From NCBI RefSeq assembly GCF_024585285.1, contig NZ_CP040755.1:4216001-4280000 (forward strand): 64,000 nucleotides of DNA, in the 5' to 3' direction. The notes under the pieces are model-generated. The model saw only the letters and a program-made list of their open reading frames with translations. It made no database searches and had not been told where the DNA came from. Shown here piece after piece: positions 39,974 to 47,760 of this stretch (position 1 is the first letter of the stretch; each line of letters begins with the position of its first letter). The position numbers and the translations under genes are program-made. This DNA is from Colwellia sp. M166 (lineage in GTDB: Bacteria > Pseudomonadota > Gammaproteobacteria > Enterobacterales > Alteromonadaceae).

Positions 39974-39985
39974 TTATGTGCAATA
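39968..39985. other. Left attachment site of the island (attL)
   Basis: The 6-bp core TTTGCC (39968-39973, the ttcA Gly-Lys codons GGC AAA on the minus strand) abuts the island end TTATGTGCAATA (39974-39985). The right end is the inverted match with one mismatch. This is the layout of a tyrosine-recombinase crossover site. Confidence 0.85.
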
Positions 39986-40626
39986 ACTTTTTAAATTTAT
40001 TTATAATTAATATAAAATGACCTATTTATAAGAGTCTACATGTCAATATTTACGTATTATTAGTTTGTTAAAATAGACAGAAATAGAAAATTTCATTGTT
40101 TAAATCATAAATAGTACTAATTTTCTTTAAAATTACTTTCTATTTTTTGTTGTTAATGTGTACTCATTTAAGAAAAGGTTATATTTTAAGCTCAAAGTAG
40201 ATTAAAAAAATTTGCGATAAAATTTGAACTAGCAAGTATGTTTTGAGTAAGGACTAAATGACTATATTGAGCCTATTATTTCGGTCATTAAATAAGTTAG
40301 TTTTCTATCTCACTATGGGGCACATAACGCCATAGGATTTATGATCACTTTGTGTAGGTTTGTAGATCATCAGTGTCATGATCTAAGCCGTGATGATGCC
40401 CTAATTGGAGCGGATGTCGACAAAGCCCACAATGAAGAAACCGCGGGAAGCAAGTGCCTATGGGGATTGTATCTCTGTGGGTGGTAGTTGTAGGGTGGCT
40501 TTTATCTTAACTTGTCTGGATTGACCGTGGTAAGTCACAACCATTCGATTTTCCATCATAAATACACTCTCTTTTGTTGATGTGATAACGCCTTTTCAGC
40601 CAGTAAGGCAAAGCTATCCCTGACGA
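39986..40626. other. Noncoding left end of the island and IS91-type end
   Basis: The first 330 bp or so are very AT-rich with no ORF. From about 40320 the sequence becomes more GC-rich. It contains an AGATCAT/ATGATCT inverted repeat at about 40364-40384, likely part of the 3' (ori) end of the IS91-type element. The exact junction is not visible. Confidence 0.45.
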
Positions 40627-41856
40627 TTATACTGTCCTTTTTTTAAACGTCATTCTCTCTACTGGATTAATGATCTTCTCAGGCGGAGCGCGAGGATAAT
40701 TTATCCCAACAAGCAACTCAATGATCATCATTGGCGTATGACATTTCGGGCAGATAAAGGGATCAGTACGATCTAGCTTCGCTACTTCTGCGGCTTCCTG
40801 TACTGCTGTCTCAAGCGCTGGCACATTGAGTAACCGCCTTGCTTGTTGCAGATTTCGCTTTCTACCGGCATTAGCCACTAAACCATAATGACGAATACGG
40901 TGAAAGCCCGAGGGCAGTACATGCAGCAAGAAGCGACGTATAAACTCATCATGACTCAGTTGCATCACACGTTGTCGACATCGTGCTTTGACACGGTAGT
41001 TTTTCCAGCGGAAACTGACAGTATTTTTATCCATCGACACTAAGCGAGAATTGGCAATTGCGACTCGATGAGTGTATCTAGCCAAATACCTTAATACGGC
41101 GTCAGGGCCAGAAAACGGGCGTTTGGCATACACAACCCACTCCATTTTACGGTGTTTACTTAACCAAGCATTGAACTCATGCTCATCTGCTAGCGTTTTC
41201 GTGTTGGCGAAGAACTGTAATTTACCTTGCTGATAAGCCTCGCTGAGCCGCGCTAAATACAAACGGCGAAACAGACGCGATAAGACCCGAACAGGCAAGA
41301 AGAAGCCTTTTTTACAACTGAGCCATTGTTTACCATTGAGAGACAGTCCACCGCCTGGGACAATCCCATGCACGTGTGGGTGGTGCATCATGGCACTTCC
41401 CCACGTATGCAACACGAAGGTTACCCCCACTTGTGCGCCCAAATGTTTTTTATCTGCCGCAATGGTTAATAAGGTTTGTGCTGCCGTTTTCATCAAAATT
41501 CCATACATCACGTCCTTGTTGTAATAAGCCAAATCAGCAAGTTCGCTAGGTAAACTGAAGACTAAATGATAATACTCAACCGGTAATAGCTCTGTTTGCC
41601 TAGCCTCTAACCAGCGTTTAGCTGAGCTGGCTTGGCACTTCGGGCAATGGCGATTTCGACAAGAGTTATAGGCAACCTGAACATGCTCACATTCAGGGCA
41701 TTGCAAAACATGCCCCCCGAGCACACTGGTTCGACAGTGTTCAATGGCTGACATGACTTTGTGTTGTTGTAAGCTTAAATGGCCTGCATTCTCATCACGA
41801 TAAGTTTGACCCGCAACACGAAACACATCCGCTACTTCCAGTTTAGGGCGAGACAT
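40627..41856 (-). CDS. IS91 family transposase (HUH, zinc-binding N-terminus)
   Basis: The 409-aa protein starts with a zinc-binding domain (CPECEHV... CRNRHCPKC...), then the HUH motif HPHVHGIVPGGG near residues 157-168 and the relaxase-like tyrosine region near YLARYTHRVAIANSR. It should transpose by a rolling-circle, single-strand mechanism. It is intact, with a normal family length of about 400 aa. It follows the companion recombinase by 7 bp. Confidence 0.9.
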   Translation of the reverse strand: MSRPKLEVADVFRVAGQTYRDENAGHLSLQQHKVMSAIEHCRTSVLGGHVLQCPECEHVQVAYNSCRNRHCPKCQASSAKRWLEARQTELLPVEYYHLVFSLPSELADLAYYNKDVMYGILMKTAAQTLLTIAADKKHLGAQVGVTFVLHTWGSAMMHHPHVHGIVPGGGLSLNGKQWLSCKKGFFLPVRVLSRLFRRLYLARLSEAYQQGKLQFFANTKTLADEHEFNAWLSKHRKMEWVVYAKRPFSGPDAVLRYLARYTHRVAIANSRLVSMDKNTVSFRWKNYRVKARCRQRVMQLSHDEFIRRFLLHVLPSGFHRIRHYGLVANAGRKRNLQQARRLLNVPALETAVQEAAEVAKLDRTDPFICPKCHTPMMIIELLVGINYPRAPPEKIINPVERMTFKKRTV

Positions 41857-41863
41857 GACCGAC

Positions 41864-42757
41864 TCACTCCTTTGCTTTACCTTTCTTCTTCATGATGGTA
41901 TCTAACGGACTCGTGACTTCTTTTAATAAATCCGTCGCAACTTGCGCATACAAGGCGGTGCTATTGAGTTTACTGTGTCCAAGCAGTACTTGTATCACGC
42001 GAATATCCACTTTGGCTTCCAATAAGTGCGTGGCAAAGCTATGCCTCAAGGAATGCATAGATATCTTTTTAGTGATACCTGCTGTAGAAACGGCGGCTTT
42101 ACATATTCGGCTCAAATGGCGAGAGGTCATATGATAGATAGGGTTATTGCCCGGAAATAACCAACCCCCTTCAAACATCTGCCCCTGTTGATTAGCAAAG
42201 CGCCACCAGTTGCGCAGGTGTTCAAGCAATACCGGGGATAACATGGCATAACGGTCTCGTTGGCCTTTACCTTGTTCAACCCGAAGTGCCATTCGTTCAC
42301 TGTCAATATCGCTGACCTTGAGATTGACGACTTCACTCACCCGTAAACCAGCGCCATAAGCTACGGCCAATGCCGCTTTAAATTTCGGGTGCATCGCCGA
42401 ATCAATGAGCTGTTTGGCTTCATCCATGCTGAGTATTTCGGGTAATTTACGAGCGACCGGTACACTGCTGAGCTTATACACGACTTCGGGTTTATCCAGT
42501 GTAATATTGTATAGGAAGCGCAAGGCGGTCAAGGTGACATTAATCGTTTGACCTGTGGTGCCAATATTAACTAAATGTAATTGGAATAGTCGTAAGTCTT
42601 CAGCCGTAATATTTTCTGGCGAGCGTTGCAGATAATCGCAGAGTTTAGAAATCCCTCTAACGTAGGCCACGAGACTACCTGAGCCGAGTTTACGTAAGGT
42701 GATATCGTCTTCAAGACGTTTAAGTAATTCAGGTGGGAAGTAAGTGCTGATATTCAT
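41864..42757 (-). CDS. Tyrosine recombinase of the IS91-type element
   Basis: From ATG 42757 (CGAGGAG box) the product is about 297 aa; an upstream start at 42856 would add residues that do not match the family. SAM-like core-binding domain first, then catalytic box I R (AYGAGLRVSEVV), box II HSLRHSFATH, the GHSKLNST segment and the nucleophile in ALYAQVA. It is XerC/D-like and usually travels with this type of IS91 transposase. It is not one of the island's own recombinases. Confidence 0.88.
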   Translation of the reverse strand: MNISTYFPPELLKRLEDDITLRKLGSGSLVAYVRGISKLCDYLQRSPENITAEDLRLFQLHLVNIGTTGQTINVTLTALRFLYNITLDKPEVVYKLSSVPVARKLPEILSMDEAKQLIDSAMHPKFKAALAVAYGAGLRVSEVVNLKVSDIDSERMALRVEQGKGQRDRYAMLSPVLLEHLRNWWRFANQQGQMFEGGWLFPGNNPIYHMTSRHLSRICKAAVSTAGITKKISMHSLRHSFATHLLEAKVDIRVIQVLLGHSKLNSTALYAQVATDLLKEVTSPLDTIMKKKGKAKE

Positions 42758-43062
42758 GAGATGAACTCCTCGGGTTATAGGCGAAATGCCTGAGGAGTTA
42801 GAGTCGTAAAAAGTACAAAGGTTGAAAAGGAATTCAGTGGTAGCCAAGAACGCCATTACCGCGCGAGCGGTTTAGTTCTTTGTGGCAAAAGTGAATGTAC
42901 AGATACGAGTAGCCAACGGCAGCAATGAGCTAAAATCAGCCCCACAAGTGAGCAGAAAATTTAGGTTAATATTACCCTAAATATGCTCCTGAATTTGCAA
43001 AGGCTTAACGTCCGCAATTGGCTAGCTACTGTCTTTAGCTTTTGTTCAGAAATACACTGTAT

Positions 43063-43695
43063 TCAATCCAATGTAAATAAAATTGGATCATTAATAGGTT
43101 TGTAGTGTTCAGTATTTATACTGGCGTTTATAAATTTAATGCCTTCTATAATAACTTCACCGTATCCTTCATGAATATGCCCACAAACATGAACTTTGGG
43201 TTTTATCTCTTCAATCTTACTTAATAGATTTTCACAGCCCACGTTAGCTCTAGCAACTTTATCTAATATACCGAAAGCTGGTCCATGGGTAATTAATACC
43301 GCGACATCATTACTGATTAAATCCCATTTTTCTTGTATCTCTTCGCCGCGTTGTAAATTAAAAGCCCAATCTAAAAACCAAGGTTGCCATGGTGAGCCAT
43401 AAAATTTAACCCCATTAATGACGACTGATTCATCTTGTAGATAAATAGCATTGGTTATAGCGCTTCTGCTTCCATTAGGGTGACTTTCAAAGCACCAGTC
43501 GTGATTGCCAGCAATAACAACTTTATGTTGATGCGGCTGCTCACCTAACCAGTCATTAAAATCATAAAGTTCATGTAATCTCCCTTGCCTTGTGATATCT
43601 CCAGCATGAATGAGAATATCTCCATCAGGAATTTTGATATCTCTGTACATACCATGAGTGTCGGCAATAGCTACGCATTTTAGTTTTTTATTCAT
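43063..43695 (-). CDS. Calcineurin-like metallophosphoesterase
   Basis: The 210-aa protein has the full metal-ligand set: D-x-H (IADTHGM) near residue 12, GD (HAGDIT) near 32, GNHDWC near 62-67, HGP near 139 and GHIHEGYG near 173-180. It hydrolyses a phosphoester of unknown kind. It ends the minus-strand cargo group of the island, with 64 bp separating it from the upstream 76-aa gene, so it may or may not share the operon. Related phosphoesterases occur as accessory genes in islands. Confidence 0.85.
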   Translation of the reverse strand: MNKKLKCVAIADTHGMYRDIKIPDGDILIHAGDITRQGRLHELYDFNDWLGEQPHQHKVVIAGNHDWCFESHPNGSRSAITNAIYLQDESVVINGVKFYGSPWQPWFLDWAFNLQRGEEIQEKWDLISNDVAVLITHGPAFGILDKVARANVGCENLLSKIEEIKPKVHVCGHIHEGYGEVIIEGIKFINASINTEHYKPINDPILFTLD

Positions 43696-43759
43696 TGTTA
43701 AGTAAGCTCAGTCAATCCAACGGTTGTATTTGGTAAACCTCTTAGTGCATGCCCTTTGT

Positions 43760-43990
43760 TTAAGGTGATTCAGGCCAATTAGCATTATTATCGTCATACC
43801 GTGTAATGGCAGGGACAAGGACTTCTAGCAATGCCCAGTTCTTATCATGAGTTTCGTGATCATACGTAAGTATATCTATAAGTTTCAGAATTTCATCATA
43901 TTGCGCCTTAGAGGTTACCCCGTCTTCGGGGCCAAACTGTAATTCAGCCTGTAGCTCTTGTCCTAAGCGGATCAGTTTTTCAGTATCCAA
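43760..43990 (-). CDS. Hypothetical acidic small protein
   Basis: This is an unrecognised 76-aa protein, mainly helical and acidic (MDTEKLIRLGQELQAEL...). No motif. It lies between the 70-aa and metallophosphoesterase genes, same strand, in the island operon or close after it. Confidence 0.5.
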   Translation of the reverse strand: MDTEKLIRLGQELQAELQFGPEDGVTSKAQYDEILKLIDILTYDHETHDKNWALLEVLVPAITRYDDNNANWPESP

Positions 43991-44092
43991 ATTTTTTATC
44001 TCGTAATAATTTAATTTTAATACGTTTCAGTCTTCTGACTTATCGACCGCTGATTAATCAGCTCACATGAGCAATTCATCAATGGTATTTGC

Positions 44093-44305
44093 CTAGACAT
44101 CAGATGTTTCTAGTTCTTCCGCTGCTAATTCATTTAGTAATTTAACTAGCTTACTATCTTCTACATAATATATTTCAGAGCAAGATTCAGAAGGCTTGAT
44201 AACATTCACTAATAACTGAGTTAATCGTAAGTCTGGATATTTAGCCCATACTTTTTCAATCGTTTCGAGCAGTTCTTTTGCACTGTTTGGTTCAACTTGT
44301 GACAT
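44093..44305 (-). CDS. Hypothetical acidic small protein in the helicase operon
   Basis: From ATG 44305 (AAGGAG box) the product is 70 aa, acidic, with no recognised motif. A longer start at 44365 would overlap the preceding 233-aa gene by 50 bp, so I prefer 44305, which leaves a 10-bp gap. The N-terminal WAKYPDLRLTQLL motif is typical of small helical proteins that often accompany larger partners. Confidence 0.6.
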   Translation of the reverse strand: MSQVEPNSAKELLETIEKVWAKYPDLRLTQLLVNVIKPSESCSEIYYVEDSKLVKLLNELAAEELETSDV

Positions 44306-44315
44306 GAATTTCTCC

Positions 44316-45017
44316 TTAATCGGTATTTTCTTCATCAATGGCTGATTGACGTGAATCATCTTCATCTATATTTTTATTAACTGGAGTATCCGCTAATATG
44401 CCACTTGCCACTCCCGATTCTTCAAGGGGTAAACCCTCAATAGAGTTCAACCTTTCAGACATAAAATTATCATCTGCCAGTGGTATTTGAGCAAAATAGC
44501 TATCCCAACTTTTATTTTCATAGGCACATATTAAATCTGCAAGCTTGTGCAGTTCATTACCTTCAGCACTATGGTATTGAGCATCCCAAAGCTGCTCTAC
44601 GCGTTTAAGGGCCGCTTGAAGCTCTTTTTGGGTGGATATTCGGTTGGCGGATAAAATCTCGCGCGCAAAAATTTTGTTATCACTACCTTGCTTTAACTCA
44701 TTAGCTTCATGCTTTGATTTTGTGATGGCTTCAAAGATATTTTGATATTCCAGCGTATCTTCATAGGAGTTAGAATCTTGATTATCTAAAGGGTCAATTA
44801 TCGTCAGAGTATCGCCACACATATCAGCAAAACATTGCTGGCATAAATCAATATCAATTTGTTTGCCATCACCATGAATGCTTCCGTAGCCACAAGTGCG
44901 TTTAACTGAAATAAACTCCTGAAATTCATAGTCACCGTCAGCACTTGCTTGTAGGCCACAACCATCACAAGTTAATTTAATGACCTCTTGTCGCTTAACT
45001 GTTTTGAAATCCCTCAT
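44316..45017 (-). CDS. Cys-rich hypothetical protein with zinc-ribbon-like N-terminus
   Basis: The 233-aa protein has a Cys set near the N-terminus (CDGCGLQ around residues 17-22, then a Cys near 37 and CQQCFADMC around residues 60-67). This spacing suggests one zinc site or more. The rest is helical and acidic with no known domain. The start overlaps the preceding 97-aa gene by 4 bp (45014-45017), so the two are translationally coupled. I see no enzymatic motif. It is a plausible partner of the helicase. Confidence 0.6.
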   Translation of the reverse strand: MRDFKTVKRQEVIKLTCDGCGLQASADGDYEFQEFISVKRTCGYGSIHGDGKQIDIDLCQQCFADMCGDTLTIIDPLDNQDSNSYEDTLEYQNIFEAITKSKHEANELKQGSDNKIFAREILSANRISTQKELQAALKRVEQLWDAQYHSAEGNELHKLADLICAYENKSWDSYFAQIPLADDNFMSERLNSIEGLPLEESGVASGILADTPVNKNIDEDDSRQSAIDEENTD

Positions 45018-45307
45018 ATTCCATCCTCCTGAACTGCTGACAGAGGTAAATAATGTACTAGGATATTTCTATCGAGCAAAAGGTTTTTCTTTTCATTTTT
45101 AATAAGCTCTCCAGAGTTAATCATGCTAACTACGCACTCTTTGATTTCAGGTGAATAACTTTCAATAGATGCGCTTATTGTAGTTCCCATACCCCCATTA
45201 CCAACGATATAAAATTGGGTTGCATTACTAGCATCAACTGCAACATGTAACCAACTAGGTTGGTTAGACAGCCCTAACTTTTCCTTAAATTTTTCAACTG
45301 TAATCAT
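45014..45307 (-). CDS. Hypothetical 97-aa protein
   Basis: I do not recognise this small protein. It is mixed alpha/beta with a short glycine-rich loop (GNGGMGTT). It overlaps the next gene by 4 bp and starts 2 bp after the helicase, so it is firmly in the operon. Confidence 0.55.
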   Translation of the reverse strand: MITVEKFKEKLGLSNQPSWLHVAVDASNATQFYIVGNGGMGTTISASIESYSPEIKECVVSMINSGELIKNEKKNLLLDRNILVHYLPLSAVQEDGI

Positions 45308-45309
45308 AA

Positions 45310-46743
45310 TTACCTCAATTCGCTTAACCCAAGAGCTATCGATTCTTGCTTAAATCGCCCAAATATATTGACGACTTTTTCATAAGAGCTTGTTAAAAAA
45401 TGTTCATCAACTGTTTTGTTAACTCCATCGAAGGTAGCATGTTCAGAAACACTATCAAATCCATTTAATTTAATCTCTATTTTGGGAGGGTTGGATTTTG
45501 TCTTGTCAAATTTAACTGCATGGGCAACACCATCATCTACATCGTCTTCAACATTAGTGCTCATCTTTTCAAACTTAACCACATCAGCTTCAAAAGGTAC
45601 ATCTTGCTTAACTCGGTAAGCATATTCCAACAGCTTAGGCTCTGCAGGCATATACATAACAGCGTCTTGATTCTTTGAACTTGTCATTCTGAGTATTCGG
45701 CCTAAAATCTGTCTAAAGTGCATTTCAGTTTTGATATTGGTGAGGTGACAACAAACCTGCAATCGGGGGATATTAGTTCCCTCACTGATCATGCCTACGG
45801 ATATTATCCATTTAGTTTGTGCATGCCTAAATTGTTGAATAATACTGGTTGGCTCATTTTCTCTGTAAGTAACAACAACGGCATCTTCGTTAAAACAGGC
45901 TTTCATTAACGTTGAGATTTGTCTTGCATGCTCCACCGATGACGCAACAATTAACCCCGCAGCGTCAGAGTTTTTAATCCTAATTGCGCTAAGCTTTTTC
46001 TGTGCAGACGAAATAACGTATTTAATTACCTCTTCACTTTCAATAATTTCCTGATATGGGATGATTGACTGCGATAATAAACTTTTAAAACTGTTGAATG
46101 TTTTTGTTTCTTCGTCATCTACAACAGAAATATTATTATTATCAACTGCGATTATCTGCGGTATACGACAAACATCATCCTGAATAGCCTCAGCAAGCCC
46201 ATAAACGTAATCACAGGATATTTTGTTGCTAGGGTGTAAGTAGTTAGAAAGAACGATAGGAGCAGCATCAGAGCGCCAAGGTGTTCCTGTTAACGCCAAT
46301 GTATATTTAGCTTTATCTTGAATGTTTAATATTATTTGTTCGCCCCATGCATTAGCATTATCAATATTAGAGCCAGCACAATGGTGAATTTCATCAAAGA
46401 TCACGAATACTCGGTACCTATGGAATAACTGCCAAAAATTTTCATCGAGATACTGTAAGTTTTGGTATGTCAGGGAGTGACCCTTAGCTCCCATAAGTCC
46501 ATCAAATCGTTCTTGTGTTTTTAACTGCAAGCTTTCACTAAAATCTTGAGAAACAATTGAAGACGGAGAAAAACAAATAATTAAATCAACAAAGCCGCCT
46601 TTTAAAAGCTGGTCAGCTAACTCAGATGCCATAAATGTTTTACCAGCACCCGGTGTAGCTAATGCTAAAAAATGAGTAATGCCATTCAAATATTTTTTAA
46701 ATGCTTTATGAACGCATGCTGACTGCCATTTTCTTAGTTTCAT
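45310..46743 (-). CDS. SF2 DEAD/DEAH-box helicase (type III restriction/ResIII-like)
   Basis: The 477-aa protein has the SF2 motif set: Walker A ATPGAGKT (residues 29-36), DEIH (117-120), TGTP (152-155), motif V GMISEGTN near 317-324 and motif VI QILGRILR (345-352). Q-motif-like residues precede (KWQSACVHK). The region is like the helicase part of type III restriction enzymes or ComFA/DISARM-type helicases, but no nuclease domain is attached. It overlaps the upstream 173-aa gene by 4 bp. It is probably a nucleic-acid translocase in the island's cargo system. Confidence 0.85.
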   Translation of the reverse strand: MKLRKWQSACVHKAFKKYLNGITHFLALATPGAGKTFMASELADQLLKGGFVDLIICFSPSSIVSQDFSESLQLKTQERFDGLMGAKGHSLTYQNLQYLDENFWQLFHRYRVFVIFDEIHHCAGSNIDNANAWGEQIILNIQDKAKYTLALTGTPWRSDAAPIVLSNYLHPSNKISCDYVYGLAEAIQDDVCRIPQIIAVDNNNISVVDDEETKTFNSFKSLLSQSIIPYQEIIESEEVIKYVISSAQKKLSAIRIKNSDAAGLIVASSVEHARQISTLMKACFNEDAVVVTYRENEPTSIIQQFRHAQTKWIISVGMISEGTNIPRLQVCCHLTNIKTEMHFRQILGRILRMTSSKNQDAVMYMPAEPKLLEYAYRVKQDVPFEADVVKFEKMSTNVEDDVDDGVAHAVKFDKTKSNPPKIEIKLNGFDSVSEHATFDGVNKTVDEHFLTSSYEKVVNIFGRFKQESIALGLSELR

Positions 46744-47261
46744 ACTACTTTATTTTTACCATCATTAATTAAATTTTCTACAGCTTTTATTTTACCCAAT
46801 AGTCTAGCGTTTTGTTCACGGGCATTATTGTACTGAGGCTGTAGAAGTTCATATAATTCAGGGAAGTCATTACAAAGCTGTTTATACTCACTCGATTCTC
46901 CATAACTCATCAAAAGTTCATTTTTATATTTTTTTAAACGTTCCTGCAGAGAGTTTTGTATTGTGTTGGAAGGGGGGAGCACTTCATTGCTTTCTTCCTC
47001 ATGAACATAAGTAATTTCATTGGCATTAAATGAGTTTGTTTTAATGAAAGTTGTAATTTCTTTTTTCTTTGAAACTGTTTTTCTCAACCAACCCTTTTTT
47101 ACTAATTTTACTAGCTCAGCATAAACAAATCGTCGAGCAGTACTAGGAGCTAATTGTTTGTCAGAATGAAGAGTTATGTATGCAGCTCGTAGTTCTACAG
47201 CAGAAAAATTATCAAAATTGGGCGCTGAAATAATTTGAGCCAACGACTGATTCAATTTCAT
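46740..47261 (-). CDS. Hypothetical protein with winged-helix-like N-terminus and coiled-coil C-terminus
   Basis: The 173-aa protein begins with about 80 residues that look like a winged helix (ELRAAYITLHSDKQLAPSTARRFVYAELVKL then a wing) and ends in a Leu/Lys/Glu-rich helix suited to a coiled coil (about residues 100-165). This combination is common in DNA-binding partners of helicases or nucleases. It is the first gene of the minus-strand operon and is coupled to the helicase by a 4-bp overlap. No family is recognised, so function is inferred. Confidence 0.6.
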   Translation of the reverse strand: MKLNQSLAQIISAPNFDNFSAVELRAAYITLHSDKQLAPSTARRFVYAELVKLVKKGWLRKTVSKKKEITTFIKTNSFNANEITYVHEEESNEVLPPSNTIQNSLQERLKKYKNELLMSYGESSEYKQLCNDFPELYELLQPQYNNAREQNARLLGKIKAVENLINDGKNKVV

Positions 47262-47301
47262 TTTATTTTCCTAGATATATATAAAACAATAGATTCATTG
47301 T

Positions 47302-47319
47302 GTGGGATTATAATCCCAC
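47302..47319. promoter_or_regulatory. Perfect 18-bp palindromic operator (left)
   Basis: GTGGGATTATAATCCCAC is its own reverse complement. It lies between the divergent operon and the XRE gene, together with the site at 47320. Two operator sites in a divergent promoter are usual for C-type controllers. Confidence 0.7.
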
Positions 47320-47346
47320 GGATTATACTCTGTGATATTATAATCC
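47320..47346. promoter_or_regulatory. Second operator with the same half-site
   Basis: GGATTATA (47320-47327) and TATAATCC (47339-47346) form an inverted repeat with an 11-bp spacer. The half-site matches that of the palindrome to its left. Confidence 0.6.
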
Positions 47347-47386
47347 GCAATATGGAATAGTCGCTCATTTGCTTAGGAATTTTCTA

Positions 47387-47602
47387 GTGAGTGAACTATC
47401 TAAACGATTCGGAGAAAAAATTCGCTCCGTAAGAACAGCTAAAGGAATATCTCAAGATAAATTAGCTGTAAAGAGTCAAATTGATCGAAGTTATATTGGT
47501 CGTATTGATCGAGGTGAAGTAAATATCACTATAGATAAGTTATATATATTGGCAGCGGCCCTAGAATGTAAGCCAGCGGAGCTTCTACCTGAAATGAAAT
47601 AA
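47387..47602 (+). CDS. XRE/Cro-type transcription regulator (C-protein-like)
   Basis: The GTG at 47387 gives a 71-aa protein that is entirely an HTH_3 domain (GEKIRSVRTAKGISQDKLAVKSQIDRSYIGRIDRGEVNIT). Proteins of this size and type serve as controllers of restriction-modification and similar systems, and often activate or repress a divergent operon. It is divergent from the helicase operon, with two inverted repeats with GGATTATA half-sites in between. An upstream TTG at 47369 is possible but lacks a good box. Confidence 0.8.
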   Translation: MSELSKRFGEKIRSVRTAKGISQDKLAVKSQIDRSYIGRIDRGEVNITIDKLYILAAALECKPAELLPEMK

Positions 47603-47622
47603 GAACAACTCTCTTTATTAAA

Positions 47623-47715
47623 TTGGACTTCCCAGCAGAAACCTTTAGTAAGTTCCAAGTGAGCTTTTATAGTGACCCTGTGGATGCCGCTTATAAGGCG
47701 TTTGGGGTTCAGTAG
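47623..47715 (+). pseudogene. Possible remnant of a plus-strand coding sequence
   Basis: A 30-codon plus-strand stretch ending in TAG reads like the C-terminus of a soluble protein (ETFSKFQVSFYSDPVDAAY...). It has no start and abuts the XRE gene, so it may be a decayed gene end. I do not recognise the family. Confidence 0.3.
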
Positions 47716-47724
47716 ACTTAGAAG

Positions 47725-47754
47725 GTTGAAACACACAAATATGTGTGTTTCAAC
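47725..47754. terminator. Hairpin between the XRE gene and the second ttcA
   Basis: A perfect 13-bp stem (GTTGAAACACACA with TGTGTGTTTCAAC, loop AATA) lies 6 bp after the ttcA stop (minus strand). It may end the module transcript, although T-runs are weak. Confidence 0.65.
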
Positions 47755-47760
47755 TGCTCA

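Larger units (their letters stand above)
40320..43020 (-). mobile_element. IS91-type element with companion tyrosine recombinase (approximate limits)
   Basis: Two minus-strand genes, a tyrosine recombinase and an HUH transposase separated by 7 bp, form one unit. Such two-gene IS91-type elements are known in Shewanella and relatives. These elements lack inverted repeats and target duplications, so I give limits only from the change in composition and gene positions. Confidence 0.55.

Noticed and set aside
45416..45619. Small plus-strand frames within the helicase and the other cargo genes
   Set aside because: They lie opposite well-supported genes with motifs and coupled starts, and have no motif or ribosome-binding site.
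44316..47261. A type III restriction-modification system
   Set aside because: The helicase has ResIII-like motifs but no nuclease domain, and no methyltransferase motif is present in any neighbour.
47491..47736. An 81-aa minus-strand reading frame under the XRE gene
   Set aside because: It overlaps the XRE coding region and the hairpin in another frame and has no start context; it is a shadow frame.
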